This document shows, in pieces, positions 23,171-34,659 of a DNA stretch of 64,000 bases. This stretch comes from Chlorophyllum brunneum (lineage: Eukaryota > Basidiomycota > Agaricomycetes > Agaricales > Agaricaceae): positions 1,426,001-1,490,000 of the forward strand of contig OY756147.1 in the NCBI GenBank assembly GCA_963576785.1, written 5' to 3'. The position numbers and the translations under genes are program-made. Position 1 is the stretch's first letter, and every line of letters begins with the position of its first letter. A model generated the notes under the pieces. It was not told the origin of the DNA. It did not search any database and saw only the letters and a list, made by a program, of their open reading frames with translations.

Positions 23171-23605
23171 TTACAATTCCATGAACAAGCCCCTGACGCC
23201 GTCACCTGCGCCTTTAGCGTACCCAAGCCATTGCCATGCGTACGTGGTATCACCTTCCTGACCCCATAAGTAGTATATAGCACGATGCTGCATCACATCA
23301 AGATGGTGGGGAAGATATTTGAACACGCCTGTCACGACGAAAATGCAGAATAGGGCAAGGATGGATACTGGGGAAAATGGAGGAAGTCGCTTTAGTTAAT
23401 TACTGGTGGTAGATGAAGGAGTACACTGACATAGTAGGACTTTCTCCCATGGTTCCAACATACTCAGCACAAAGGTGCTCTCGAACCACATGCGTTGCCG
23501 CCATAAGAACATCCTGAGGCTAGACGCGTCCTTGGGGGGTGGCCTTGTGGCGCGGTGGTCGGGTCTGGGTCGGGGGAGGACGAGGGGAGTTGGGAGGGTG
23601 GCCAT
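23171..23605 (-). CDS. Serine palmitoyltransferase small-subunit-like protein, copy A
   Basis: The SPT small subunit binds the catalytic Lcb1/Lcb2 dimer in the ER membrane, raises its activity and tunes acyl-CoA choice in the first step of sphingolipid synthesis. Two exons (23431-23605, 23171-23367) with a 63-nt phase-1 intron give 123 aa. After a proline-rich N-terminus comes the family core LWRQRMWFESTFVLSMLEPWEK, matching the conserved aromatic helix and EPWE motif. A membrane helix (ILALFCIFVVTGVFKY) and IYYLWGQ follow. Copy B at 34208-34659 has the same exon junction, length and core. The start is the ATG that gives a tail like that of copy B; upstream frame is open but featureless. Confidence 0.8.
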
Positions 23606-25502
23606 CGAGAACGAAAGGACGGCGAGAAGATGGAGAAGGTGGTGAGTATAATGGAGTCGTGGAGGGAGCGCAGGAGAGCAGACGCTTAAAATATGTCTTG
23701 GCCAGATGGTGGTGCGACTTGCAACCGCGTCCCTTCGCAGCAAATTTGGCATCGCGTTCGCACGCCACCCTGAACGATATAAGCCATCACACCCACTGCG
23801 CAGCATGTCAGATATGCTGCTCTGTCTTAGTTTCCGTTCCCCAGTGTGTTCACAGATGAAGGTTTGTGGCAGGTCCTCGCCGACATGTATATGAACCCAT
23901 CCAAGAGTTCTGATTTTCTAGTTCGGGAACTGGCTCTCACCCGAAACTCCGAGTGAATTTAAACCAAAGGGGGAAAGGCGTTACTTCGCGAAGTGTCAGA
24001 GCGAGACTTTCCTGCAGTCCTTTGGACGGGTGGGACAGTGGTTAAGAGCGGACTTATGCAGGCTGCAATGTGGCAAAGTGCACGCAGAATTCCTCCATGA
24101 GTGAGATCTAGTGAGACGGGATGACTTGCCGAGTTGTGCTGCGTGCAGGCTGTGGCCTCCACATCACTATAATCTCATGCCGTACCCCACGAACCAAGAC
24201 AGAAATATGGGATTGAATCTAGGCGCGTGATTGGCAGCTCCGGACTGCCAGAGTCCGAGAGGAAATATCCAGCTGTCAGTATGCAAACCTAGAGACCGCT
24301 TCGCAAGTGAAGGAGTACGGCTCAGAACAGCTGAGCTAAGGTATAGGGTTGCAGCCCGTGTACAGAAGCCCTATTTACCTGTATAACAATCAGGGCCAAG
24401 TGCCTCGCTATGGATTTAGAACGCGCGGGGGTAAGATCTAAGGTGAGAATACGAAGGCACCACTTACCCTCTTGTGCCTTCGGCCGACGCGATTCATTTG
24501 AGTTGTTAAAGTGTCTGAACACCTTCGATCTTTGTTGCATTACACTCCAGTACCCGCTTTTCAGAGTCTTCTGTCTCACTATCTTCGTCCCAGTGAGAAC
24601 TTACCTTCCTCAAATCCGATGGACTATCCCACCACAAACCACTCAAGAGATTCCGTATAGCCTTAGAAGTGATACATAGGAATTGCAGCGTGTATGACGG
24701 AGGACATTCTGGACACAGTCAGGGAAACTGTGGCGTTGGGGCTAAATTGCTTGTCAGAAGCCGCCCGTGCTGTAACAAATCATATCCTTATGCAGTCTCC
24801 TCTTACTCCCTATCAACTGACCCGGGTTTGGTGGTTCCATCCTCAGGAATATAGGCTAACAGTGTTGCACTGTGAATTCTTGGTCGTCCCTCGACATACT
24901 ACTCCGGATGGAACGGACTACTGCACCATGTGCGTACGGACTTCCGAATGCCATAGGGCCACCCTGAGGCGACGAACCCGTAGAAAATGAACGCTCAATA
25001 TAAACATGGTTGGGGAGGTAGGGAGAGGGCGTAGTGTAGGAGGTAAAGTGGGGTATCTTGACCCGGATCAGGCTCTTCAGGCTCGCGCCTTCATAATTCC
25101 TCGTCAGGTAATGCTTGAGGCTCGAGGAAATAAACGACAGAAAGGTTCATGTGAACCGCGTCCTCGGTCAGGTAAATATTCATATGTTGAGAAAATCGTC
25201 AGATTCAGAGCTTTCAGCTATCGGGCCTAGCAAAAATAAAATAGGTCTTTCGAGCCAACGAGATGTCACCAGATGATCGATGCATCCCGGCAGCAATTCA
25301 TTGTGTCGTTCTTCAAATACCTGGATATCCGCAGCCAGTTGGTCCGGATAGAAGCTGCCTCTAAAACGTCTATATCGAACACCCCACAGGATTCCGTGAA
25401 ACGTTCGAGTTTCCACACCTGAGGCACATATTCCATACATACAGCAATAATTAAAATACAACAAGTGTCACCAAAGGTTAAAGTCAATGTACATCGAATG
25501 CA
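23606..25502. other. Gene-poor stretch
   Basis: About 1.9 kb. Small frames such as 24694-24990 (plus, 98 codons) and 25180-25464 (minus, 94 codons) have no family resemblance, and I found no convincing exon joins. A GTGGTTAAGAGCGG segment near 24042 resembles a tRNA A box, but no T arm follows. Confidence 0.4.
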
Positions 25503-28441
25503 TCACTTTCGTCTCCGAACCTTGCTGACTTTTTCCTTGAACCCGGCCCACACACCCTCCCCATGTTTTCCAGCCTTTTCAATCCCCACCTCCTTCATAT
25601 GTTGCTTCTTTACGCGTCCGAGAAGCCAAACGCCATACCATAATACCAGTATACCACACACAGCGCCCACGCCACCAGTCACTGAAATCGTTACGATTGA
25701 CGTCGTGTTAAACTCGCCGTGTTGGACGCCATAAACGTTCACAACAGTCGAGATGATCCCAGCGAGGGAGTTCATAAGACCTGGACTGGGCGAGGATCTA
25801 CGGGTAATTACGTGCATCTAGAGAGAAGAAAAGGTCTTACAGAAAGATTTTGTTAACGAGCCAGATATAGTTCTTCATCCATTTCCACCAGAGATACCCC
25901 ATTCCGATGAGGCCGATACCCGTACAGACGAATGCTATCACAAACCTAAACATATAACCTGAGCGTCAGGAGGATCATCATCAAAATAGATTCTCACAAA
26001 GGCAGATTCACAATCCTATCAACCAACGTAGCACCAATGCCACCTCCCAGATCCAGTGTCTCCAGACTTGTGAATGTACCCGGAAACAAGACAAATCCAG
26101 CCAACAAGATCCACGTAAAGAAGGAAGACGAGATATTGTATATAGTCGGTATGTCGTCGAGGGCAAGAAGCATATTCATATATCGGGATCGGGACGAGGG
26201 AGGGACAGCATTGTATTGCGCTTTTTCTTCTGCCAAAGTACGTGGTTGGTGGGATAAAGATTCAGCATGCGAGGTACGTCTAATCAAGGGTGCTGTAGCA
26301 GCGTTTGGATCAGAGGGAGGTGGGGGTTTGGAGTGTGAGGGCGACGGGGGAGGGTGGGATGGCTGACTTGGCGCAGGCCTCTGAGGCTGTGGCTGAGACT
26401 GAGGGCGATGGCTCTGGGATTCAGCGTGCAAGTTACGCTGTATCGTCGGATCCTGGGCAGGAGCTTGGGCCTCTTGCATCTGAGATTGTGTCTGGGATTG
26501 TGGGCTATTCTGTGTCTGTGTCTGAGTTCGTACTGGTTTCCCTGGGCCAGGAGTTTGAGCTTCTTTCTTAACCGCTGAAGGCCCTTCTTCTTTCTCTCCT
26601 CTGCCAGTAGGAGCCTCTGGCATACTGGTAGTACTTATTCTCGGTACTTCCTCGTCGCGCGGGTTAGAGCTACTACCAGTACTTGCGTTCCTCTTAGGCG
26701 CGGGTTTAACCAGTTTCCGGGAGGCCGACAGTGGCGATTTGTGGGTAGGTGATGGCGAACTCCCCGAGGAGCTGGTCTTCTGTGTCGTGAGACCCCGACC
26801 ACGAGTGACATGTCGTGATCCTTGCTTCGCGATAGAGGTATCAGTATCAGTGGAAGTCTGTTTATGCTTTAAAGGCGTCACAGTGGCGTGGTCAATAGCT
26901 GATAAGGGATCTTTCTTTTCCTGTGGCGGCGTTGAGGGTGATGGTGACACGTTTACATCCAATTCCTGCCTCGGTCTCTTTGGTAAATCCGGTGATGAGG
27001 AAGAAGCCGGAGGTGTAGGCGCAGCCGCGCCCGGGGGTATACCGGGAGAAGACGAGGAGGTGCGTGTATTCTTGGATATCCGCAACGGGGCGGTTGGTAC
27101 GATCCCGGTACCAGAAATTGTTGGTCCACTGCCGGATCCAGTGATGATAATGGAACCTGGGCCTTCTCTGCCTTCTTTACCTGCAGAATCCTGGCCGGTT
27201 GAGGGTAAGGATGAAGACCGAGGGGGGAAAGCTGGAAGTGGCCTGTGCGTATGGGTGTGTGATTGGATTCTAGCTGGGGTGTGAGTATGAGTGGGAACCT
27301 CAACACGCGTCAAGGATGACTCAGGTGAGGTCGCCTGTCTGTATGGAGGGAGAGGTTCAAACTCCAGGTTTGTCCCAGCTATCACAGAGGGTGCTAGTGG
27401 TCGAGACGCGTCGGATGAACCTCCCGGACCTCGCGAACCATGAATTGTGGACGACGTATCGTGTCGCTCATGACCTGGCATAGGAAAGGCAATGGCAGAT
27501 GGCATTGACAATACGGCTGTCTCATTGACAGATGAGTGGGTATGTGGCTCAGGAACTGGGAGGCCCAGGATCGTAGACTGAGGGTGACGCTGTGGTTCAG
27601 GAAAACTAGGTACGCTGGCTTGACCCAATGGCGTTGGAATATTGGGTTCTCCAGCAAAGTGTTCCATTATTCTCCGTAGATATGGGTCCATATCCTCAGA
27701 AGAGCCCTCGCTACCCACTGAAACGCTAGTATCAGAACGTTGGAGAGTCCGGCGATCTTCATGCACCTGTGTTACCGGTATTCGCTGCTCTTGGGTTTCG
27801 CGAGTGTAATGATCCACCGTTGCAGCACGTTTGGGTATCGGGGCACCCTCTGAATGGTCACGACGTCCCTCCCCTAAGGCTACAGTGGCACGCCGTCCCG
27901 ATGCCTCATGGTGTTGACCTCCATGCGCTCCTATTCTATGTGCAACGTCGCCTGGTTCTGTTTCTTCTTGCTCCAATTCGCCGGGTGCACGCAATGCTGA
28001 GGACGGAGCTGAAGCGTAGAGGAGTTCGGAGTCGCTGGCTGCTGTGGATGTTCGTTCGTCTTCGTCCAGGCCGCGGCTGGGGCTCTGGGTTGGGGCCAAC
28101 GGGGCTGGCGGAAGGAAATCAGCCGGGTCTCTATCGTCAATGATACGCGTGCCCAGGCCAGACCCGCGTCCTCCTTGTGTGGGTTCAGGAGATTGTGACG
28201 AAACATATGGTACAGACGGGAGTGGACGAGTAGAGAGTGAACCAGAGCTTGTCGCCTGAGCAGTTCCTATCACCGGAGGCGCTGGAGATTGGAGGGCTCG
28301 ATGGGGACTAAGTGGCAACGGTCGGGAGAAATTCGGGGTGTCCTTCGCTGGAGGCGGTGTTAGCGGGGGCCTGTCGTCTTCCGAGGGCCTGACAGCACTC
28401 GGGAGATCGTCGCCAACGTTGGCCGGTAACGAATCTGACAT
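25503..28441 (-). CDS. Large disordered protein with C-terminal four-helix membrane domain
   Basis: Three exons (25998-28441, 25841-25945, 25503-25797) give 947 aa. Residues 1 to about 740 are disordered and low in complexity, rich in Pro, Ser, Thr and Gln, with a Gln-alternating tract (SQPQPQ-like). A C-terminal domain of about 200 residues has four hydrophobic segments: SSFFTWILLAGFVLFPGTF, VIAFVCTGIGLIGMGYLWW, MNSLAGIISTVVNVYG and a glycine-rich VGAVCGILVLWYGVWLLG, then a basic tail. This looks like the conserved fungal plasma- or endomembrane family whose function is not known to me. The start at 28441 is chosen because the longer frame to 28711 adds sequence unlike a coding N-terminus. 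The 43-nt intron at 25798-25840 is short. Confidence 0.75.
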
Positions 28442-29204
28442 CACCTTGCTTGTCAACATCACCTCCCATGGTGATAACGTGTCGGAACAAACATGTACAA
28501 ATCCCCCCGGTCCTTCGATTGATGTATTAACAGAATCTGCCTCAGCTCCACGATAATGGTTCGAATTAAACATCATACAGCATCCGTAGGTTAATCTATC
28601 CTGTAGAAACACCTCGTCCGGTGCATGTGACCTAATTAGGCGCTGTGTGGATGCCAGTGTGGTGTGTCGTTTTAATGATGCTCTTGAAATATGCAGCACT
28701 AAGCCCGCCAAGTGCTCGATAGTAGGGTTCGGGCGCTCTACATTCCATCCTGCCTCTCTTTCGCCGGTGCAGAGTCTGTTTCATTACTGCGGTACTTCAT
28801 AATCCTCCCAATATAGGGATGGAGGCTGGAACCTCGGGCAGCCTACGACGTCGTGGGATCGGCTTGGCTCAGCGGGGTTATTGGCTGTGGGGCCGTCTAA
28901 CCAGCGTAGTAGACGATATAACACCCAGGTCGACAGTAGACAACTGAGGTGGGAAGACGATTGATAATATATGGACCATAATATTCAGGCAGGTCACGAG
29001 GTGCTGTTGTTGTTGGACATCCACCATGCATCAGTGACGCAGTCCGTCGAACGTTTCTCCTCCTAGGCTGAATACTGATGACCAACGTGGATTCCATTCT
29101 CCTCTTAACTCTTCCCACTTCGGATATCCCAGGTTTGTGAACGGCGAATCCTGCCAATCAGCCATAATGTAGACTCACGAAGGTCATAGACTCTTATCTC
29201 TACC
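28442..29204. other. Divergent intergenic region
   Basis: About 760 nt between divergent genes, holding both promoters. No gene is recognised. Confidence 0.4.
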
Positions 29205-30091
29205 ATGGGTTCCTGCCTCGGTCGCCCCAAACCCCCACGAGATGAGGCCAATAAGGCCGGCAAGCAGGAGAGCAGCACAAGAAAGCTCGAAAGCCAAAAC
29301 AAGAGCGCTGAACAAAATACCAAAGATGCAAAGATGCTAATTGCGTACGCCGCTTCCCTCGATATGCCTGTCGTGTTATACCAAATCCGAGATTCCGCAG
29401 GGTTGTGGGTCGTACGGGCTCGGGTCTGAGTCAGGTCTGCCCGCGAAAGTCTTCTGCTTATACGTTAGGCGCTTAAGAGGATAGAGCAGTTCATCCATGA
29501 TGTGACGGGCACATATCAACAAGGGGTGGCTCCTGCAGCATCTCTACAGCCGTACACGACTAAAATACAAGAAGTTGAAACTCTGATAAAGTCCGCATAC
29601 TACAGAAGACAGGTCACGATGATCGACACGCCTGGCTTTGACTACTCGAGAAATAATGACGAGCACACGACCTTCAAACAATTAGCCAGGTATTTGAGAA
29701 AACGGTTTGCGGTGCTCCAAAATTGATTTAGGTGTGCACTTACTGATTCTAGTTTAGATATGGTTCAAAGGTCAGGCTAGACGGTGTCATCTATATGCAT
29801 AACATCTGGAACGAGGAGCTATACAACAGGCCTACACTCTACACTTCCGATCCCTTGGAGCAATTATGCGGGCATGATTGGCGTAAAAAGATTATCTTTG
29901 TGAATTCACACTGGGACGAAGGCATTGGAGATGATGGTGAGGAAAGGGAAGACCGCTTGAAGAAGGGTTACTGGAACTACATGATCCGCCGAGGCTCAAA
30001 AATGTTGCGATATTGGTCCCCGGGGGATAAGAAACGCGCACAGGAGATACTGGAATATCTCATAGACCCTCATCCACTGCATTCCAGTTAG
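29205..30091 (+). CDS. Small GTPase-like protein with a defective P-loop
   Basis: Four exons (29205-29344, 29401-29434, 29490-29704, 29758-30091) give 240 aa. It looks like the AIG1/septin-like single-domain GTPases common in Agaricomycetes. The G1 loop reads GRTGSGLSQ where a functional loop is GxxxxGK[ST]: the lysine that holds the beta and gamma phosphates is leucine. The G3 motif DTPGFD is intact and VNSHWDEG fits the G4 position. The N-terminus MGSCLG suits N-myristoylation plus palmitoylation, so membrane tethering is likely. Exon 2 is 34 nt and spans exactly the P-loop, as in the neighbour at 31307-32062. With Lys lost, nucleotide hydrolysis is doubtful; it may be a pseudo-GTPase or a decaying copy. 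Confidence 0.75.
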
Positions 30092-31306
30092 ATTGTATTA
30101 TAGATTAAGTTATCTTTTTTGTTTTATATCCTTTCATCCCAACAGCCAGTAATACATTGTAAAATATCTTATACTGGTGGCTCGGAAATGCCGGGAGTAA
30201 CGTTAAGCATCCCGTTGCACGTAACACGCCTTTAACAGTATTTATTTCTAAATCATCATCAGCCCGGACATGGATTTGTTTGTTCGGATAGGGGAAGGAA
30301 ATAAATATGGCCGACTCTGTAACAATGCGATTAACTAAACCACCTAGGGCCCAACGTTCGGTGGAGAGGCAGAGCTATCATTGCGACCTACTAACTAACG
30401 AAGGGTATGAAGCCCTGAACGTTGGTCTCGGAGGCGTTAGAATATTTTGGACTGCTTCCGTGTGTGTCGAACTAATATCTCAGCATCTTTGGTACCTAAG
30501 CAAACCTACACTCCATAATGTCACCAATGACTATGCATGGACGCAATCGATACCAGTCAAGCATCCTTTGGCTCAACTCCACATTGGAAATCCCGAACTC
30601 TGCTTTAAGCTTTAAGTCTGGTTGTGTCAATCCCGTTGTGCTCGCCGAATATTGAATGGATTAACCAACAGATCTCCTGGATTGAGAAGACATTTGTGGA
30701 CCTCTAACAAGTTGGTTCGAATCCGCATCATGAGGGTATGGCCCCTCGCCTGATGCAGGTTGTTTGTCTCTGTACCTCGAGCTGCGTGCTGCTTGACGTA
30801 TCCGCCTCTGGAGACTTTCGATTTCTGGTAACTTGTCTTGAGCTCCGAATCTCAGACCCACTGCTGTGGTCGGAATGGCGGCCCTGTCCAACAGCCTGTG
30901 GCTGCCTCATGTCCATCTATGATCGCTCACGCCACCACAACCATGCAAATATGGTTATAACAAAAAGCTGTGTACCCTTTGATGGGCACAGCAAGGGGGG
31001 GGTCAACACAGCTTTGTCAGGTTCGTGGTCACAATCCCGTTACCGTTGTATTCAGTTACGGCTGGATCAAGTCTAGTCACTGACGCGATGCTATGAGCAG
31101 GTTCCACAAAGTTTGAAAGAATCGTATGGGCCACGGCTAGATATACGCCCGAGTGAGGGACAGACGATCTCAAGTGAACTGCCAATCCATTCCTCATGTC
31201 CTTATATAACTGGCATTCGTTCTTGAAGTTTGCAAACCACCCCGATTTACTTTCTCGACTTCTGTGAAGTCCTCTCCAAACCCCTGCCATCACTCTGGAA
31301 ATTGAC
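30092..31306. other. Intergenic between the two GTPase-like genes
   Basis: About 1.2 kb with short frames only, the longest 112 codons at 30738-31076, without motifs. A B-box-like GGTTCGAATCC at 30715-30725 has no tRNA around it. Confidence 0.4.
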
Positions 31307-32062
31307 ATGTTTCCGCGTTCTTTTTTCAACCTATTCAGACATTCCACCGCTCCCGGAGAACAAGTGATACTGTGAGCTTCCAATATCCTATCCCAGCCAC
31401 CTCCCCAATCTCATACATCACACCTAGGCTCTTGGGTCCAACAGGGTCAGGGAAGACCACAGTGATTCTCCTCTTTGCTTTCTTCCTCACTATCTGTCGG
31501 TACTGAGACGCCTTCACCCAGTTCATCAGCCAGGTCGACAATCAAACGTCTCGGCCCCTGGAGGGCCATGTATCTTCTCGTTCCAAGATCTCGTCAAGAG
31601 ATTTCCGGGCTGCGCGCACGACTATTCCAGCTCAGGGGTCTAATAGACAAGTGATTCTAATAGACACTCCCGGGTTCGATAATCCTGGGTCTGGAGTAGC
31701 GGAGACCGGGGTTCAAAAGAGGACTAAGAAATGGCTGAGGAAAAACGGGTATGTTTTGCCTGATGTGTGTATCACAGACTACCACTTACCTGCGCAGTTA
31801 CAAGTCACGCCTAGATCATATCCTGTTTTTCACCAGTAATACCAGTGGTATACGAACTACACCCCAGGCATCGGTCTTGAAATTTACGTCGTACTTCCGC
31901 AAAGAGAAACGGTCAGCGACCACTGGAGAAAAACTGACCATCGTTCAGTGTGGTGGTGATTGGCCATCGTTTGATCGTGGCCAGGATATGGGCGAAACCT
32001 TCCATGTGGAAGGGAGACTCGATGAACGTGCTAATGCCATCTTGGGGAGCATCGTTATTTGA
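31307..32062 (+). CDS. Small GTPase-like protein with intact P-loop
   Basis: Four exons (31307-31371, 31428-31461, 31522-31748, 31798-32062) give 196 aa. The G1 loop GPTGSGKTT is complete and G3 is DTPGFD. A clear G4 (N/T)KxD is missing; the matching position reads QCGGDW. It is a paralog of the gene at 29205-30091: both have four exons, with a 34-nt second exon holding the P-loop and the third starting at FI after it. It lacks the myristoylation-type N-terminus of that gene and begins MFPRSFFNLF. It is shorter than the family's usual 250 or more residues, so the C-terminal region may be reduced. The role of these proteins is unknown. Confidence 0.75.
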
Positions 32063-34207
32063 CAGCCACCGCCCGCGCTAAATTATTGAGCACTGCGTTA
32101 CTCGTTCCCTCTTTTTTCTTTTTGCTTTCCTGTGCCACACATGCTTACCAGCGATATCTCCTACCCCTATTTATGTTATCAATACACGTCTTCACTGTGT
32201 GTTGCATCGTGTATTTATTCCTTGACCTTACGACCTAGAATCTAAATTATGCGCTTACTTTCCCCACTTTTAAAACAAACGTTTGAGCTGGGAACACGGA
32301 ACGTGACCAACCGTGCGTAAGCGTCTGAACCGTCAGACGTGCAGCGAAGAAAGAGTAATAACATGCGTCGGGAGGATATATTTCTAGAATTCCTGCTTGG
32401 TTTCTTCTCTTTAGATATTTCGGGGAGGACTAGGAACGACTTCGTGGAAGGCGCCACCTCGAAACGAGTGAATTACACCGAGCCAGTCTGCAATACATTC
32501 CCTTCCAGAACTCACGGGGTGGCCAAACATTAGTGGCTTTCGCGGCCGGCAGGGGTCCTCTAATAACGTGACTGATAGAGAGGCAGCCAGTGTTGTGTTG
32601 GCTCCCCTTCGTTGGCAGAGCTGAAACGTTGATTCCGCGCCCCTGATGACACGATGTTGGAGCTTATGTTCAATTTCCTGAGCGCACATTTCTTTATCAT
32701 CGATTTGTGCTGACAGGCTATGCAGCGACGACAGCAGCTGCTGCTGTGAATGGCTGAGGAGTTCTTCTTCTCCTTCTGGATTATTACCATGGTCAGTCTT
32801 CATGCGACCAAAGATAATAACACGGTATCACGCTCTGAGCAAGGGAGTTTTTATGAGGTATGGCGGTGGAACCGGTGAAACGTCATGCGCCAAATTCTGG
32901 GGTCAAATCGGTGCTAATGCGAGTGGCCTTTTCTGTATGAGCGAGGAACAAGGATGTTGAACTTCTTCCTTCAACATCGAGTGGCGCACACAGCGCCATG
33001 AGTCTCTCACAGATCTCGATACCGTCCGGATATTAAGTCGCCACTGGGATAGATGCCGTTCAATACGCCAAAAGTTCGCGATCCCCGTCCACTCGCATAG
33101 ATATGTGACAAGCTCCAGAATCGTGGCGTGAACTTCGAAGCATGCCTCCTATTCAGTGTCAACTAAAGAAGTCGAAAAAAGCGTGAGAAATATCCAGACT
33201 GTAAAAATAGCAAAATCAGTCCGAAACCACAGGCGGAAGCCCAAAAACGGGGAATCGCGAACCAGTGATGGACGATAGTGTTGCGAGGAGGTGGTAGAGT
33301 CGGGGTTCTTGGATAGTGGGGCAGGTTTAAGGAGATCCCGGAGCGCCTGGTGAGATTGTACTGAAGACAGAGGAGGAAACCATGTGAAAGAAGGAGACAC
33401 GCTCTGATATTCAAGATGATGTAGGAAATGTGCAGGAGACAACAGTGACTTGCGAGCAGCGTGTTGATTTGAAGTTAGCCATGAGAAATACGAAACTTTC
33501 TGGGATATATTACTGATGATGATGGGGATCTTTCGACGGACAAGCCATGCGCTCGGGAGATCTCTTCCGGGACCAAACAAGCTGGGAGTGAATTAAGCAC
33601 TCGGCTGGTGACCTGAACAACTGAACAAAGGCACCGAGTAACGAAGCAGTGGCGTCCCTGTTCGAGACCGAATATCACGTGCTACGAGTACGAGACGCTG
33701 TTCAATAGCAATGTGTTAGGTTTTCGGCGCCAGTGGGAGAGACTGGGGACGCTTGAAGCTTTGAGCCGAAGCTTGGACGGTGGTCGATGGGTTTCCAAGC
33801 GCCTAGACATCAGCATTAGTAGTCCTCACGATGTTGATAGAAGCGGCCAAATATAGATCCGACGACCCAGAGTTTCCCAAGGGATTCCGTTGGCCTGAAA
33901 TAGCTTATGTTGAACGGCTGTGATGATCGAGACCGTTTGATCCAGGTAGCACTTCCGGTCGTTGTGTCCGAGCTTTCCCGACTCCGAACTAACCGCTCGG
34001 CTAGTGCAGCGAAGTCGAGGATGCATCACACGGGCCGAAGGAGTGGACGAAGCGAGCGTAAGGCTCCTCGGGGCACGCTTACGGAGGGCGCCGGCATCGA
34101 GGCGGCAAGGTGAAGCAAGACGCGGGCAAGGTGAACAGAACTGGATTACGTAGGGCGAGTGAGAAATGACAGGAGAAGCGCTCCGAGTTCGGACTGACCA
34201 GTCTCCC
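32063..34207. other. Gene-poor stretch
   Basis: About 2.1 kb. Two minus-strand frames, 32411-32803 (130 codons, a Gln/Glu-rich helix near its start) and 33149-33580 (143 codons, hydrophobic near its end), might hide exons but match no family I know. The rest shows only shadow frames. Confidence 0.4.
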
Positions 34208-34659
34208 ATGTTTCATCCTCTCCTCATGGACTCCTTCCACCACCACCGCCCCCACTCCTCGCACAACATCCAACCCGCCCCCCTTCCTCCCGCAAAGCAT
34301 CTCGGCGAGGACGTGCGCAAGCCCCCAAAGTATGCAGGCCGTCTCGCCTTGTCACTCTGGCGAATCCAGCTCTGGTTCGAATGTACCTTTGGCCTCACCG
34401 TCATGGAGCCTTGGGAGAGAATGGTTGTCCGTGCGTGCCGAATTTCAAATGAATCTCACCGAAGAATGATATTGGCGATCTAATCTATCTACCCTGATTG
34501 CTCTTGGCAGTCACCTTCTTCGCGATAGTCTCGTTGCTCCTGTGCACCGGTCTCATTCGCTACTTCCCTCAGAAACTAGCTGGACTGCAGCGAAGGACAA
34601 TGTACTACCTCTGGGGCCACGCCGCCGACGAAATTCCTATTCACCTTCACTTGTCATAG
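34208..34659 (+). CDS. Serine palmitoyltransferase small-subunit-like protein, copy B
   Basis: Two exons (34208-34430, 34511-34659) with an 80-nt phase-1 intron give 123 aa, the same length as copy A at 23171-23605. A His/Pro-rich N-terminus leads to SLWRIQLWFECTFGLTVMEP with WER following. Then come a membrane helix FFAIVSLLLCTGLIRYFP and MYYLWGH. The intron falls at the same codon of the conserved core as in copy A. The C-terminus is shorter in charge and differs (IPIHLHLS). ATGs at 34166 and 34226 are alternative starts. It likely acts in the ER with Lcb1/Lcb2. Two diverged copies could give isoform-specific acyl-chain choice, which is inference. Confidence 0.8.

Noticed and set aside
24035..24065. 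GTGGTTAAGAGCGG resembling a tRNA-Ser A box
   Set aside because: No T arm or acceptor partner within 100 nt.
26739..27284. 181-codon plus-strand ORF
   Set aside because: It is antisense to the disordered exon of the minus-strand membrane protein gene. Low-complexity coding DNA often leaves the opposite frame open.
30661..30740. GGTTCGAATCC B-box match on the plus strand
   Set aside because: The T stem does not pair and there is no acceptor stem or anticodon arm.
32411..33580. Two minus ORFs of 130 and 143 codons
   Set aside because: A short Gln/Glu helix in one and a hydrophobic end in the other are not enough to call genes.
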